DNA of 46,896 nucleotides from the NCBI GenBank assembly GCA_903875455.1, contig CAIQWF010000165.1, positions 1-46,896 of the forward strand. Direction: 5' to 3'. The translations under genes were made by a program, and so were the position numbers. The stretch comes from an uncultured Pseudomonadota bacterium (GTDB taxonomy: Bacteria > Pseudomonadota > Gammaproteobacteria > Methylococcales > Methylomonadaceae). Shown one piece after another: positions 18,120 to 26,805 of this stretch. The notes under the pieces are model-generated. The model was not told the DNA's origin, did not search any database, and saw only the letters and a list, made by a program, of their open reading frames with translations. Within the stretch, counting starts at the first letter, position 1. Each line of letters begins with the position of its first letter.

Positions 18120-19208
18120 ATGAAACAATTGCAAGTTGAGTTAGGGGTAAGAAGTTATCCTATTTATATTGGCGAAAATCTCTTAACACGGTCGGATTTA
18201 TTAGGACGGCACATCAAATCCAGACAGGTTGTGGTTGTCACAAATGTAACTGTCGCGCCGTTGTATTTAGAGGTTGTGTTAAAAAAATTAACTGATTATC
18301 AAGTCGAAACTGTTATTTTGCCAGATGGCGAACAATATAAAACTTTAGAGCATGTCGAGACTATTTTTACAGCATTGCTAGAAAAAAAGTTTAGCCGGAA
18401 TGCAACTCTAATTGCGTTAGGTGGCGGCGTTATCGGTGATATGGGCGGTTTTGCAGCGGCTTGCTATCAGCGAGGCATTGCCTTTATTCAGATACCCACA
18501 ACTTTATTAGCCCAGGTTGATTCGTCTGTAGGCGGCAAAACCGGCGTCAATCATCCATTAGGTAAAAATATGATTGGGGCGTTTTATCAGCCACAAGCGG
18601 TTATTGCTGATACAACAGTGTTAGATACACTCGACGATAGGCAATTTTCGGCAGGGTTAGCCGAGGTTATTAAATACGGCTTGATTGCTGATGCGGAGTT
18701 TTTTTCCTGGCTGGAGCTGAATGCAAAAAAACTACTTGCGCGAGAAAAAGAGGTTTTAGCTTATGCAATTGAAAAATCTTGCATTACGAAAGCCAGGATT
18801 GTGGGGGAAGATGAGTTTGAGTCAGGGGTTCGAGCTACGCTGAATTTAGGACACACGTTTGGACATGCAATTGAAACGGGGACGGGGTACGGCGAATATC
18901 TGCATGGTGAGGCTGTGGCGATAGGGACTTGTCAGGCAGCTGATTTATCCAGGCGACTAGGCTGGTTGAATGATAAGGATGTTGCCAGAATTATCAGAAT
19001 TTTTGAACAGGTAAATCTGCCTGTAACGCCTCCTAAAACTATGACTACTAGGCATTATATTGAGTTAATGTCCGTTGATAAAAAAAATATAGATGGCGCA
19101 ATTCGGGTTATTGCTCTGGAAAAAATAGGCAGAGCTTCATTGCCTTTTAATGTTAAGCGCGAAGTATTAGAGCAGACATTGAATAGTACTTTGGAACATA
19201 GTGGATAA
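18120..19208 (+). CDS. aroB: 3-dehydroquinate synthase AroB
   Basis: The 362-residue protein has the NAD-binding segment [15 protein letters not shown] near residue 99, the [17 protein letters not shown] stretch near residue 125, and metal ligands in [12 protein letters not shown] near residue 242 and in the LHGEAVAIG stretch. It converts DAHP to 3-dehydroquinate, the second step of the shikimate pathway. Length is normal. Its end overlaps the damX-like gene by 8 bp. Confidence 0.97.
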   Translation: MKQLQVELGVRSYPIYIGENLLTRSDLLGRHIKSRQVVVVTNVTVAPLYLEVVLKKLTDYQVETVILPDGEQYKTLEHVETIFTALLEKKFSRNATLIALGGGVIGDMGGFAAACYQRGIAFIQIPTTLLAQVDSSVGGKTGVNHPLGKNMIGAFYQPQAVIADTTVLDTLDDRQFSAGLAEVIKYGLIADAEFFSWLELNAKKLLAREKEVLAYAIEKSCITKARIVGEDEFESGVRATLNLGHTFGHAIETGTGYGEYLHGEAVAIGTCQAADLSRRLGWLNDKDVARIIRIFEQVNLPVTPPKTMTTRHYIELMSVDKKNIDGAIRVIALEKIGRASLPFNVKREVLEQTLNSTLEHSG

Positions 19209-20490
19209 CGTGGTTTCTGAAGCAATGAACCCAGATTTTTATGGGCTGATAACAAAAGAACGGGCTGAAAAATTTGATTTGTTAGGACAGCTTATTTTAA
19301 ATCAAAGGGAAGTTATTATTCTTTGTGGAGCAGAAGGGGTAGGCAAAACAAATCTGCTTAATACTTTTAAAAAACAAAGAGAAAATGTCTGGGCCATTTG
19401 TTTACTTCAGGGATTGGGGACTTTACGTTTTGAGCAAATTCAAATACAGCTTACCTCTACAATACAACAGCATAATCCTGAGTTAGTAAATCACGATTTA
19501 CAGTTTGCGTTAAATTTTTGCGAACAACAGCAAAAAAAAGCCGTGTTAATGATTGACGATGCCGTTAATTTAACTGCCGGACTTATTACAGCCTTAACAG
19601 AGTACGCCCTACATAATCCAGCACTTAGAGTTGTTTTTGCTTTCACCAGAGAACAGTTACATTCAAAAAATATCACGGACAATGTGCTGGATGACTGTTA
19701 TTTTATGGAGATTCCTGCTTTAACAAAAAACGGCATCGCTGTTTTTTTGCAAGGCTTGTCGATGTTCGCAAATGCAGAAAATGAAAACGGCGAGATTGAT
19801 GATAAATTACTTAGCAGGATTTATCAGCGCACTGCTGGGATTCCGGGAAAAATAGCTGCCGAGCTCCCGTTGTTGGTCAAGCTGGAGCAGAAAAAAACGC
19901 TCTGCCGGTCGTTAAAAACTCCGTTAGCTGGCAGTGTTATCTTGATCAGTGCGATGTTTATTTTCTTGATTTATAAAACGACCCGCGAAGCTGTTTCACC
20001 AAGTTCACAGCCTATAGCAAATTCAGCCAATTTGGTGGCAAAACCAAAGGTTTCGGCAATAGTAGTCCAACATAACAAAGTTGACACATCTGATAATCTT
20101 AAGCTGATTACAACAGCACCAGGAAAAACACTAGAGTCGCAAGCAAATAAACCACTTATTCAACAAGATGCTGATGAACAATGGATTTTGGAACAAGCAC
20201 CAGGAAAATATACGTTACAGCTAATAGCCTTATCAAGCAGGCAAGCTTTACTAAATATTGTAAAAAAACATCATAACTTGGAAAGTGAATTAAAGATTTT
20301 GCGAGTTAAAAGTAGAAATCTGGAAAAGTATATTTTGTTATATGGCTCTTTTGCAGATAACAAAGACGCATATACTACAGTGAAATCATTGCCAGCCGAG
20401 TTTAGGCAGGCATGGCCTAGAAAGATTCAAGCGCTACAGCAAGAAATAAAAAAGCGAGACATTTCATTAAATCAGTCGTCCTCAAAATAA
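19201..20490 (+). CDS. damX: DamX-like cell-division protein (AAA ATPase plus SPOR domain)
   Basis: The 429-residue protein has an N-terminal AAA-type ATPase region with Walker [12 protein letters not shown] near residue 42 and a Walker B-like VLMIDDAVN near residue 116. A single transmembrane helix (about 245-262) follows, then a low-complexity linker and a C-terminal SPOR domain (about 328-405) beginning at [12 protein letters not shown] domains bind denuded septal peptidoglycan. The place after aroKB matches damX in gammaproteobacteria. The start is uncertain: GTG 19201 overlaps aroB, while ATG 19225 gives a protein eight residues shorter that looks closer to typical family starts. The gene overlaps the hemE start by one base. 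Confidence 0.85.
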   Translation: MDNVVSEAMNPDFYGLITKERAEKFDLLGQLILNQREVIILCGAEGVGKTNLLNTFKKQRENVWAICLLQGLGTLRFEQIQIQLTSTIQQHNPELVNHDLQFALNFCEQQQKKAVLMIDDAVNLTAGLITALTEYALHNPALRVVFAFTREQLHSKNITDNVLDDCYFMEIPALTKNGIAVFLQGLSMFANAENENGEIDDKLLSRIYQRTAGIPGKIAAELPLLVKLEQKKTLCRSLKTPLAGSVILISAMFIFLIYKTTREAVSPSSQPIANSANLVAKPKVSAIVVQHNKVDTSDNLKLITTAPGKTLESQANKPLIQQDADEQWILEQAPGKYTLQLIALSSRQALLNIVKKHHNLESELKILRVKSRNLEKYILLYGSFADNKDAYTTVKSLPAEFRQAWPRKIQALQQEIKKRDISLNQSSSK

Positions 20491-21563
20491 TGCAACCTTT
20501 AAAAAACGATATTTTTATTAGAACTTTATTAAAACAACCCGTTGATAGAACGCCGATCTGGATGATGCGACAAGCCGGACGTTATTTGCCTGAATATCGA
20601 AAAGTGCGCGAACAGGCGGGGAGTTTTTTGGATTTGTGCACCAATCCTGAACTGGCTTGTGAAGTGACATTACAGCCGTTAGAGCGGTTTGATTTTGACG
20701 CGGCAATTTTATTCTCTGATATTTTAACTATTCCTGATGCGATGGGGTTAGGTCTTTATTTTACTGAAGGTGAAGGGCCTAAATTTAAAAAGCCGGTCAG
20801 AACAGCGGCTGATATTCAGGCGTTGCCGATTCCAGACCCGAATAGCGAACTGCGTTATGTTACTGATGCTGTTAGTCTAATCCGAAAAAATTTGCAGGGG
20901 CGTGTGCCATTGATTGGTTTTTCCGGCAGTCCTTGGACGCTGGCTACTTATATGGTGGAGGGGGGTAGCAGCAAAATTTTTCAAAGAATTAAAAGCTTAA
21001 TGTACAACGAGCCGAAATTAATGCACCAAATGCTCGATAAATTAGCCTATTCCGTTGCACTTTATCTGAATGCACAGATTGAAGCGGGGGCGCAGGCGGT
21101 GATGCTTTTTGATACCTGGGGGGGCATGTTAAGCACGGAGGATTATCAGGAATTTTCCCTTTCTTATGCAAAACAGGTTAGAGAGTTATTGAAAGTTGAA
21201 CAAAACGGAGAAAAAATTCCCACAATTTTGTTTACCAAAGGCGGTGGCTTGTGGCTAGAGTCTATGGTAGACGCCGGGTATGATGCTTTAGGATTGGATT
21301 GGCAAACAGATATTGCTCAAGCTCGTTTACGGGTAGGCGAAAAAGTTGCGTTGCAAGGTAATCTCGATCCGATTGCTTTATATGCAGAACCCAAAGTAAT
21401 TGAAGAAAAAGTCAAAACGATTTTACAAAAATACGGCAATGGCCCGGGACATGTATTCAACTTGGGGCATGGAATTTTGCCTGATGTTAATCCAGAACAT
21501 GTGAAAGCAATGGTTGATGCGGTTCATGAATTTAGTCCGCAGTATCATCAGAATGCGTTGTAA
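20490..21563 (+). CDS. hemE: Uroporphyrinogen decarboxylase HemE
   Basis: The 357-residue protein has the HemE signature [16 protein letters not shown] near residue 22, the [14 protein letters not shown] stretch near residue 73, and [13 protein letters not shown] near residue 144. It decarboxylates the four acetate side chains of uroporphyrinogen III to coproporphyrinogen III in heme biosynthesis. Length is standard. The ATG overlaps the damX stop, so the two are probably co-transcribed with aroKB. Confidence 0.97.
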   Translation: MQPLKNDIFIRTLLKQPVDRTPIWMMRQAGRYLPEYRKVREQAGSFLDLCTNPELACEVTLQPLERFDFDAAILFSDILTIPDAMGLGLYFTEGEGPKFKKPVRTAADIQALPIPDPNSELRYVTDAVSLIRKNLQGRVPLIGFSGSPWTLATYMVEGGSSKIFQRIKSLMYNEPKLMHQMLDKLAYSVALYLNAQIEAGAQAVMLFDTWGGMLSTEDYQEFSLSYAKQVRELLKVEQNGEKIPTILFTKGGGLWLESMVDAGYDALGLDWQTDIAQARLRVGEKVALQGNLDPIALYAEPKVIEEKVKTILQKYGNGPGHVFNLGHGILPDVNPEHVKAMVDAVHEFSPQYHQNAL

Positions 21564-21587
21564 CAAATTATTTCAACAGGTGCTGTT

Positions 21588-22067
21588 ATGAAAAATTTAA
21601 TGTTGGCTGTGACTTTAAGTCTATCTTTTTTGGCTTTCAATGGTTATGCAGAACAAGCTTCAAAACCCGCAGCGACAGTCTCTGAGCCGGTTAAGATTGA
21701 TGTTTATAGAAGCCCTAGCTGTAGTTGTTGCGGAAAATGGGTAGAGCATTTAAAAGAGAATAATTTTCAGGTTACAGATAATGTTGTTGAGGATGTTCAA
21801 GCGATAAAAGACAAATACGGGGTGTCAAAAGAAATGGCATCCTGTCATACCGCTGTGGTTAATGGTTATGTGATTGAAGGGCATGTGCCAGCAAATGACA
21901 TCAGAAAATTGTTAAAACTTAAACCGCGTGTAGTTGGCATTGCTGTTCCTGCAATGCCTAGCGGCACACCAGGAATGGAAATGGGCGGTAGAAAAGATGC
22001 TTATGATGTCATGAGTTTTGATAAAGATAAAAAATATCAAGTTTTTACTCATCATGAGGGTAAATGA
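21588..22067 (+). CDS. DUF411 metal-binding protein (periplasmic)
   Basis: The 159-residue protein has a signal peptide (about 1-21, ending near GYAEQ) and a DUF411 domain. The motif SPSCSCCGKWVEHL near residue 43 provides three close cysteines, ASCHTAVV near residue 84 adds a Cys-His, and EGHVPANDIRKLL follows. The C-terminus is rich in Met and His. DUF411 proteins are often near copper-resistance genes and are thought to bind copper; the function is not settled. The pmo operon, a heavy copper user, lies 3 kb downstream. It overlaps glk by 4 bp, which suggests an operon. Confidence 0.85.
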   Translation: MKNLMLAVTLSLSFLAFNGYAEQASKPAATVSEPVKIDVYRSPSCSCCGKWVEHLKENNFQVTDNVVEDVQAIKDKYGVSKEMASCHTAVVNGYVIEGHVPANDIRKLLKLKPRVVGIAVPAMPSGTPGMEMGGRKDAYDVMSFDKDKKYQVFTHHEGK

Positions 22068-23047
22068 TGATATTGGCAGGAGATGTAGGCGGTACAAAAA
22101 CGCTATTGGCTTTATATCAGCAGCAGGGGGCGGAATGGTTGTGCGTAAAAAAACAGCAATATGCGAGTGCTGATTTTGCGAGTTTTACCGATGTACTGGC
22201 TTTGTTTTTGGCAGGTGAAAAAGTCTCGCAAGTTTGTATTGGTGTTGCGGGGCCGGTGGTTGATGGTGATTGCAAAACGACGAATTTGCCCTGGTTTTTA
22301 AAGAATGCAGAAATTGCAGAGCAAAGCGGTGCGACTGGCGTTTTGTTGCTCAATGATTTGGAAGCTATGGCATGGGGCGTTTTAAATTTACCTGAAGATG
22401 ATTTTGTCGAGCTAAATGCGATTGGCAAAGTAAAAAAGGGAAATATTGCCGTATTAGCAGCCGGAACAGGACTGGGCGAGGCGACTGTGGCTTGGGATGG
22501 TCAAAAATATCATGTGATTGCTTCTGAAGGTGGCAATACCGATTTTGCACCGCAAAATGAAGAGGAAATTGCGTTACTGCGTTATTTAATGACGCTTTAT
22601 CCAGAGCATGTTTGTTACGAAAGGGTCTTATCCGGTGTTGGATTGATAAATCTATATCAGTTTTTGAAAACCATTAAGTACGCGCCAGTCAATGCTGAAA
22701 CTGAACAAAAAATGCAGAAAACGGATCCGGCTACTGTGATAAGTGCGCTAGGAATGACTGGCGAAGATGTGTTATGCGTTAAAGTGCTGACGATGTTTTG
22801 TCGCATTTATGGCGCAGAGGCGAGTAATTTAGCCCTCAAATGCTTGCCTCACGGCGGCGTGATTTTAGCAGGTGGGATTGGGGCAAAAATATTGCCGTTT
22901 ATTCAGCAAGGCGCGTTTATGGAAGGTTTTTTAGCGAAAGGTCGTTATCGCGGCTTATTAGAGTCAATTTCAGTAAAAATTTGTACTAATGCCGATGCTG
23001 CATTATGGGGTGCGGCGGTTTGCGCTATGCAAGCAACAAAGCAATGA
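22064..23047 (+). CDS. glk: Glucokinase
   Basis: The 327-residue protein is a ROK-independent, E. coli-type glucokinase. The phosphate loop AGDVGGTKTLLAL is at residues 5-17, VCIGVAGPVVDGD is near residue 57, LLNDLEAMAWG with the catalytic Asp is near residue 97, and LAAGTGLGEATV is near residue 130. It phosphorylates glucose with ATP in the cytoplasm. In a RuMP-pathway methanotroph it probably recycles glucose from glycogen or sucrose. The ATGA overlap with the DUF411 gene and the 10-bp gap before ald indicate one transcript. Confidence 0.95.
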   Translation: MMILAGDVGGTKTLLALYQQQGAEWLCVKKQQYASADFASFTDVLALFLAGEKVSQVCIGVAGPVVDGDCKTTNLPWFLKNAEIAEQSGATGVLLLNDLEAMAWGVLNLPEDDFVELNAIGKVKKGNIAVLAAGTGLGEATVAWDGQKYHVIASEGGNTDFAPQNEEEIALLRYLMTLYPEHVCYERVLSGVGLINLYQFLKTIKYAPVNAETEQKMQKTDPATVISALGMTGEDVLCVKVLTMFCRIYGAEASNLALKCLPHGGVILAGGIGAKILPFIQQGAFMEGFLAKGRYRGLLESISVKICTNADAALWGAAVCAMQATKQ

Positions 23048-23057
23048 GACTTCCTTG

Positions 23058-24185
23058 ATGAAAATTGGTGTTATTAAAGAAATAAAAGACAATGAAAATC
23101 GGGTTGCTGCAACGCCGGATGGTGTGAAACTCCTGATCGCAGCCGGGCATGAAGTTTTGGTTGAAAACAATGCAGGCAGCGGCTCAGGATTTTGCAATCA
23201 GGAATATCAACAGGCGGGAGCGCAATTAGTTTCAACGGCACAAGCCTGGGCTGTTGATTTGGTCGTGAAAGTCAAGGAGCCGCAGCCGTCAGAATATCAA
23301 TATTTGCAACAGCAAATTGTTTTTACTTTTTTTCATTTATCTGGGGTAACAAAAACACTGACAGAAGAGTTGCTTAAAAAAGGTACGACCGCCATAGCCT
23401 ATGAATCTGTGGAAGACGAACAAGGACGGCTGCCGATTCTCGCGCCGATGAGTGCTATTGCTGGGAATATGGCAGTAACGATGGGGGTTTATTATTTGGC
23501 AAAACACCAGCAGGGTAGGGGGGTGCAGTTAGGGCTGGTTTTAAATAAGCGTCACGGCAAAGTGGTGGTGATAGGTGATGGTATCGTTGGACAACATGCG
23601 GCAAGAACTGCGAGTGCGATGGGGGCGAATGTATTTTTAGCTGGTTTAAAAAGTGAAAGTTTGCAAAGACTACATCAAGAACATTTGTCGGATGTCAGTA
23701 TTTTTTTATCCAATCAACAAAATATTAGTGAACATATTGTTGATGCTGATCTTGTGGTGGGAGCGGTGCTGTGTCGGGAGGCCAGGGCTCCGAAAATAAT
23801 AACCGAGTCAATGGTGAAAACCATGCAAAAGGGCTCTGTCATTGTTGATGTTAGTATTGATCAAGGTGGCTGTGTAGAAACATCTATCCCAACAACCCAC
23901 AGTAATCCTGTTTATCTGAAGCACAATGTTGTGCATTACTGCGTGGCAAATATGCCAGGAGCTTATCCTAAAACTGCAACAATCGCGCTTACCGATGCGA
24001 CGATAAGTTATATTCTTGAGATCGCTGCACTGGGTATGGTTTGCGTAGCCAAACGTCGAGGACTATTGAGGGCAGTTAATATTTATCAAGGATATATCAG
24101 TTCTGAGCAAGTGGCGTTAGATTTGAATATGCAGCACCAATACATGCCAATAACTGCGGTTTTAAGCGCAAAAGAAACAAACTAA
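23058..24185 (+). CDS. ald: Alanine dehydrogenase
   Basis: From ATG 23058 the protein is 375 residues and starts with the family's typical MKIGVIKEIKDNENRVA. A longer frame from 22989 would overlap glk and has no support. The substrate residues lie in the N-terminal half (VVKVKEPQ near residue 74, FTFFHLSG near residue 92). The NAD-binding Rossmann motif is VVVIGDGIVGQHAA near residue 169. It interconverts pyruvate plus ammonia and L-alanine. Alanine dehydrogenase is a known ammonia-assimilation route in some methanotrophs. Its frame is followed by a hairpin. Confidence 0.95.
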   Translation: MKIGVIKEIKDNENRVAATPDGVKLLIAAGHEVLVENNAGSGSGFCNQEYQQAGAQLVSTAQAWAVDLVVKVKEPQPSEYQYLQQQIVFTFFHLSGVTKTLTEELLKKGTTAIAYESVEDEQGRLPILAPMSAIAGNMAVTMGVYYLAKHQQGRGVQLGLVLNKRHGKVVVIGDGIVGQHAARTASAMGANVFLAGLKSESLQRLHQEHLSDVSIFLSNQQNISEHIVDADLVVGAVLCREARAPKIITESMVKTMQKGSVIVDVSIDQGGCVETSIPTTHSNPVYLKHNVVHYCVANMPGAYPKTATIALTDATISYILEIAALGMVCVAKRRGLLRAVNIYQGYISSEQVALDLNMQHQYMPITAVLSAKETN

Positions 24186-24187
24186 AT

Positions 24188-24215
24188 TTCAGAAGTCAAT
24201 AAACTGACTTCTGAA
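24188..24215. terminator. Hairpin between convergent ald and the small membrane gene
   Basis: TTCAGAAGTCA (24188-24198) and TGACTTCTGAA (24205-24215) form a perfect 11-bp stem with a 6-base loop, 3-30 bp after the ald stop. There is no U-tract on either side, so it may be a weak bidirectional terminator or a 3'-end stabiliser. Confidence 0.6.
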
Positions 24216-24228
24216 TAAATCTCAAAAT

Positions 24229-24669
24229 TTACAAATCACTTAGTCCTGATATTCCATTAACAGACCAGTTATTAATATCAGACACTCCTGTCTTATCGGC
24301 TTTATTTTTATATTTGATATTGCACGCATAACGTTTTGTGATCGCTGCCGCACCTGATGGTGTGATTTGAATATCAGCATTGATTACATATTCATAATTA
24401 CCCATGGCCCACGAGTTAATCGGCTCTTTTGGAAAGACTACCGAAAACTTTGAGCCTAAATCTTTCGCAACGTGTGTATTGCATTGAGTAAATGCAAAGC
24501 GAGTCATGTCAGTAGAAACCGGTATTTGACTGCCAGAATCTCCCGAATCTTCAAGAAAAAGATCGGAAGCCACTATTTTGTAGACCCAAGGCATAACCAG
24601 TTTGCTCTGAAAAGCCAGAAGAACAATCAATGAAATAACGAAAAGCGCGATTTTGTAGCGTATGTTCAT
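24229..24669 (-). CDS. Small membrane-anchored hypothetical protein
   Basis: From ATG 24669 the protein is 146 residues; an upstream TTG at 24720 would add 17, and neither start has a clear ribosome site. It has one N-terminal transmembrane helix (about 5-24) and then an extracytoplasmic domain of about 120 residues with two cysteines (in TQCNTH and YACNIK) that could form a disulfide. I do not recognise the family. The helix-plus-exported-domain layout resembles pilin-like or anchored periplasmic proteins, but there is no prepilin cleavage motif. It is divergent from pmoCAB and shares its upstream region. Confidence 0.65.
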   Translation of the reverse strand: MNIRYKIALFVISLIVLLAFQSKLVMPWVYKIVASDLFLEDSGDSGSQIPVSTDMTRFAFTQCNTHVAKDLGSKFSVVFPKEPINSWAMGNYEYVINADIQITPSGAAAITKRYACNIKYKNKADKTGVSDINNWSVNGISGLSDL

Positions 24670-24755
24670 ATAGTTTAGGGGGATAAAAAGCTTTTTAGGA
24701 TTAAAGTCTAAGTTTATCAAAAAAGTGAATTTATCCGTAGAAAATTAATGTAAAA

Positions 24756-24774
24756 CTGCGACAATTTGTCGCGC
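24756..24774. promoter_or_regulatory. Palindromic 19-bp motif, copy 1 (pmo upstream region)
   Basis: The core GCGACAATTTGTCGC (24758-24772) is a perfect 7+1+7 palindrome. The surrounding 19 bases match 18 of 19 with a second site at 31516-31534. It lies about 160 bp upstream of the pmoC -35 box and about 90 bp upstream of the divergent small membrane gene. It looks like a dimeric transcription-factor operator; the factor is unknown. Confidence 0.6.
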
Positions 24775-24930
24775 AAGAGATGAGCTTAAGTTTTGTTTTT
24801 TTTTGAGTTATAAGGTCAATTGTTATCGGTAGAAGATTGTATAGTATGTTGATTATAAAGAATTATTTTTTTATATTTTAAAAAAAAACGAGTAAAAGTT
24901 AGATTTTTTTTTTAATATTTTTTTTTACGC

Positions 24931-24958
24931 TTGACATAGATTATCGAACTGGTAGACT
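24931..24958 (+). promoter_or_regulatory. Sigma-70-type promoter of pmoCAB
   Basis: TTGACA (24931-24936) is a perfect -35 box. A 16-bp spacer leads to TAGACT (24953-24958), which matches the -10 consensus at 4 of 6 bases including the key TA...T. It is preceded by long T/A tracts (24885-24926) that could act as an UP element. Transcription would begin near 24965, giving a leader of about 118 bases. Confidence 0.75.
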
Positions 24959-24962
24959 CCAC

Positions 24963-24986
24963 CCCCACAGCAGGGACGATGTGGGG
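24963..24986 (+). promoter_or_regulatory. Hairpin at the 5' end of the pmoC leader
   Basis: CCCCACA (24963-24969) and TGTGGGG (24980-24986) pair perfectly around a 10-base loop. With the predicted start near 24965 this GC-rich stem lies at the very 5' end of the mRNA in an otherwise AT-rich leader, the position of stability-conferring stem-loops in highly expressed transcripts. Confidence 0.6.
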
Positions 24987-25082
24987 TTGCTCAAAGTTGG
25001 GGTGACTTAACGCACGGATGTAAACTTAAGAAACTTCTAGCTGTAATGGCCGGAAATTTTAATAATATTTAGGAGGTAGAAT

Positions 25083-25835
25083 ATGGCTGCTACAACTGAG
25101 TCAGTCAAAGCTGATGCTGCGGAAGCACCGCTTTTAAACAAAACTAACCTGATTGCAGGTTTTATGTTGTATCTTGTGTTTTATTCATTCATTCGTTGGT
25201 ACGAAGGTGTTTATGGTTGGTCTGCAGGTTTGGACTCATTTGCTCCAGAGTTTGAAACATACTGGATGAACATGTTATACATCGAAATGGTTATTGAAGT
25301 ATTGTTGTTCTCAGCAATCAATGGCTATTTGTGGAAAACTCGTGATCGTAAAGTTATGTCTATCACTCCACGTGAAGAATTAAGAAGACATTTTACACAC
25401 TGGACATGGTTGGTAATGTACGGTTGGGCAATTTACTGGGGTGCTTCTTACTTTACAGAGCAAGATGGTACATGGCATCAAACAATCGTTCGCGATACTG
25501 ACTTTACACCAAGTCACATTATCGAGTTCTATTTGTCATACCCAATCTATATCATCACTGGTACTGCTTCTTTCATGTATGCAAAAACAAGATTGCCTAC
25601 ATATCAAGAAGGTTTGCACTTGATGTATTTGGTTGCTGTTGTTGGACCATTTATGATTCTGCCAAACGTTGGTTTAAACGAGTGGGGACACACATTCTGG
25701 TTTATGGAAGAGTTGTTCGTTGCTCCTTTACACTACGGTTTCGTATTCTTCGGTTGGGCTGCACTGGCTGTTTTAGGTGTAGTAAACACAGAAGTTATGT
25801 CAATCACAAAATTATTGAAAAAAGATTTGGCTTAA
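25083..25835 (+). CDS. pmoC: Particulate methane monooxygenase subunit C
   Basis: This 250-residue inner-membrane protein has about six hydrophobic segments and is the first gene of pmoCAB. The copper ligands of Methylococcus capsulatus PmoC all have equivalents with a constant offset of 28. D128, H132 and H145 lie in DGTWH and TPSH (the CuC site), and N199, H203 and H217 lie in NEWGH and APLHYG (the CuD site). pMMO oxidises methane to methanol in intracytoplasmic membranes. A strong AGGAGG precedes ATG 25083. The gene is transcribed from the promoter at 24931 with a structured leader. Confidence 0.98.
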   Translation: MAATTESVKADAAEAPLLNKTNLIAGFMLYLVFYSFIRWYEGVYGWSAGLDSFAPEFETYWMNMLYIEMVIEVLLFSAINGYLWKTRDRKVMSITPREELRRHFTHWTWLVMYGWAIYWGASYFTEQDGTWHQTIVRDTDFTPSHIIEFYLSYPIYIITGTASFMYAKTRLPTYQEGLHLMYLVAVVGPFMILPNVGLNEWGHTFWFMEELFVAPLHYGFVFFGWAALAVLGVVNTEVMSITKLLKKDLA

Positions 25836-25878
25836 TTGCTTAATCGTTTTTTAGTAACAGAAATACTATCTCCTATGA

Positions 25879-25906
25879 CATGTCCTGATTTTATTGTCAG
25901 GACATG
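25879..25906 (+). promoter_or_regulatory. Hairpin in the pmoC-pmoA gap
   Basis: CATGTCCTGA (25879-25888) and TCAGGACATG (25897-25906) form a perfect 10-bp stem with an 8-base loop. No U-tract follows, so it is probably not a full terminator. It may set relative subunit mRNA levels by processing or protecting 3' ends. Confidence 0.7.
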
Positions 25907-25962
25907 CAGTCCGTGAGATGGTAAATAAAAAAATATAATTTTAATTTTTAGGAGGTAAGCTA

Positions 25963-26712
25963 ATGAGCGCATCTCAATCAGCTGTAAGATCACGTGCAGA
26001 AGCGGTTCAAGCTTCTCGTACGTTCGACTGGATGATTCTTTTTGTAGTGTTCACTGCCATTCTTGGTGGCTATCACATTCACTATATGTTAACTGGTGGT
26101 GACTGGGATTTCTGGACTGACTGGAAAGACAGACGTCTGTGGGTAACTGTAGCACCTATCGTGGCAATTACTTTCCCTGCTGCTGCTCAAGCATGTTTGT
26201 GGTATCGTTACCGATTGCCTTTCGGTGCGGTTGTTTCTGTATTAGCTCTGATGTTAGGTGAGTGGATTAACCGTTATATGAACTTCTGGGGATGGACATA
26301 TTTCCCAGTTAACTTCTGTTTCCCTTCTAACCTGATTCCAGGCGCTATCGTTCTTGACGTAGTATTAATGCTGTCAAGCAGCGTAACATTGACTGCTGTT
26401 GTTGGTGGTTTGGGATTCGGATTGCTTTTCTATCCAGGTAACTGGCCAATTATTGCTCCATTGCATGTTCCTGTTGAATACAACGGCATGATGATGACTT
26501 TGGCTGACTTGCAAGGTTACCACTATGTACGTACTGGTACTCCAGAGTACATTCGTATGGTTGAAAAAGGTACATTAAGAACTTTCGGTAAAGACGTTGC
26601 TCCTGTATCTGCGTTCTTCTCTGGTTTCGTTTCTATCATTATCTATTTCTTGTGGCACTTCTTCGGTAAATGGTTTTCTAAAACTGATTTTATCGCTGAT
26701 GACGCTTCTTAA
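25963..26712 (+). CDS. pmoA: Particulate methane monooxygenase subunit A
   Basis: The 249-residue integral membrane subunit has several hydrophobic helices and the sequence blocks used as methanotroph markers, such as GGDWDFWTDWKDRR (about 45-58) and FCFPSNLIPGA near residue 123. The overall sequence is that of type Ia gammaproteobacterial PmoA rather than AmoA or alphaproteobacterial PmoA. It lacks the main copper sites but packs against PmoC and PmoB. AGGAGGT precedes ATG 25963. Hairpins lie in the gaps on both sides. Confidence 0.98.
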   Translation: MSASQSAVRSRAEAVQASRTFDWMILFVVFTAILGGYHIHYMLTGGDWDFWTDWKDRRLWVTVAPIVAITFPAAAQACLWYRYRLPFGAVVSVLALMLGEWINRYMNFWGWTYFPVNFCFPSNLIPGAIVLDVVLMLSSSVTLTAVVGGLGFGLLFYPGNWPIIAPLHVPVEYNGMMMTLADLQGYHYVRTGTPEYIRMVEKGTLRTFGKDVAPVSAFFSGFVSIIIYFLWHFFGKWFSKTDFIADDAS

Positions 26713-26744
26713 GAAGAGTTTTGAGACAGTACTAGAATTGAGAC

Positions 26745-26765
26745 CTGGCAATTTTATGTTGCCAG
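26745..26765 (+). promoter_or_regulatory. Hairpin in the pmoA-pmoB gap
   Basis: CTGGCAA (26745-26751) and TTGCCAG (26759-26765) make a perfect 7-bp stem with a 7-base loop, 33 bp after pmoA and 40 bp before pmoB. As in the pmoC-pmoA gap, no U-tract follows. Confidence 0.6.
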
Positions 26766-26805
26766 ATAATCTAAAAATAGATTCTCTAGTAATAGAGGAG
26801 GATAT

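Noticed and set aside
22989-23057. Longer start for alanine dehydrogenase
   Set aside because: It overlaps glk and adds residues that do not fit the family's N-terminus; ATG 23058 gives the normal start.
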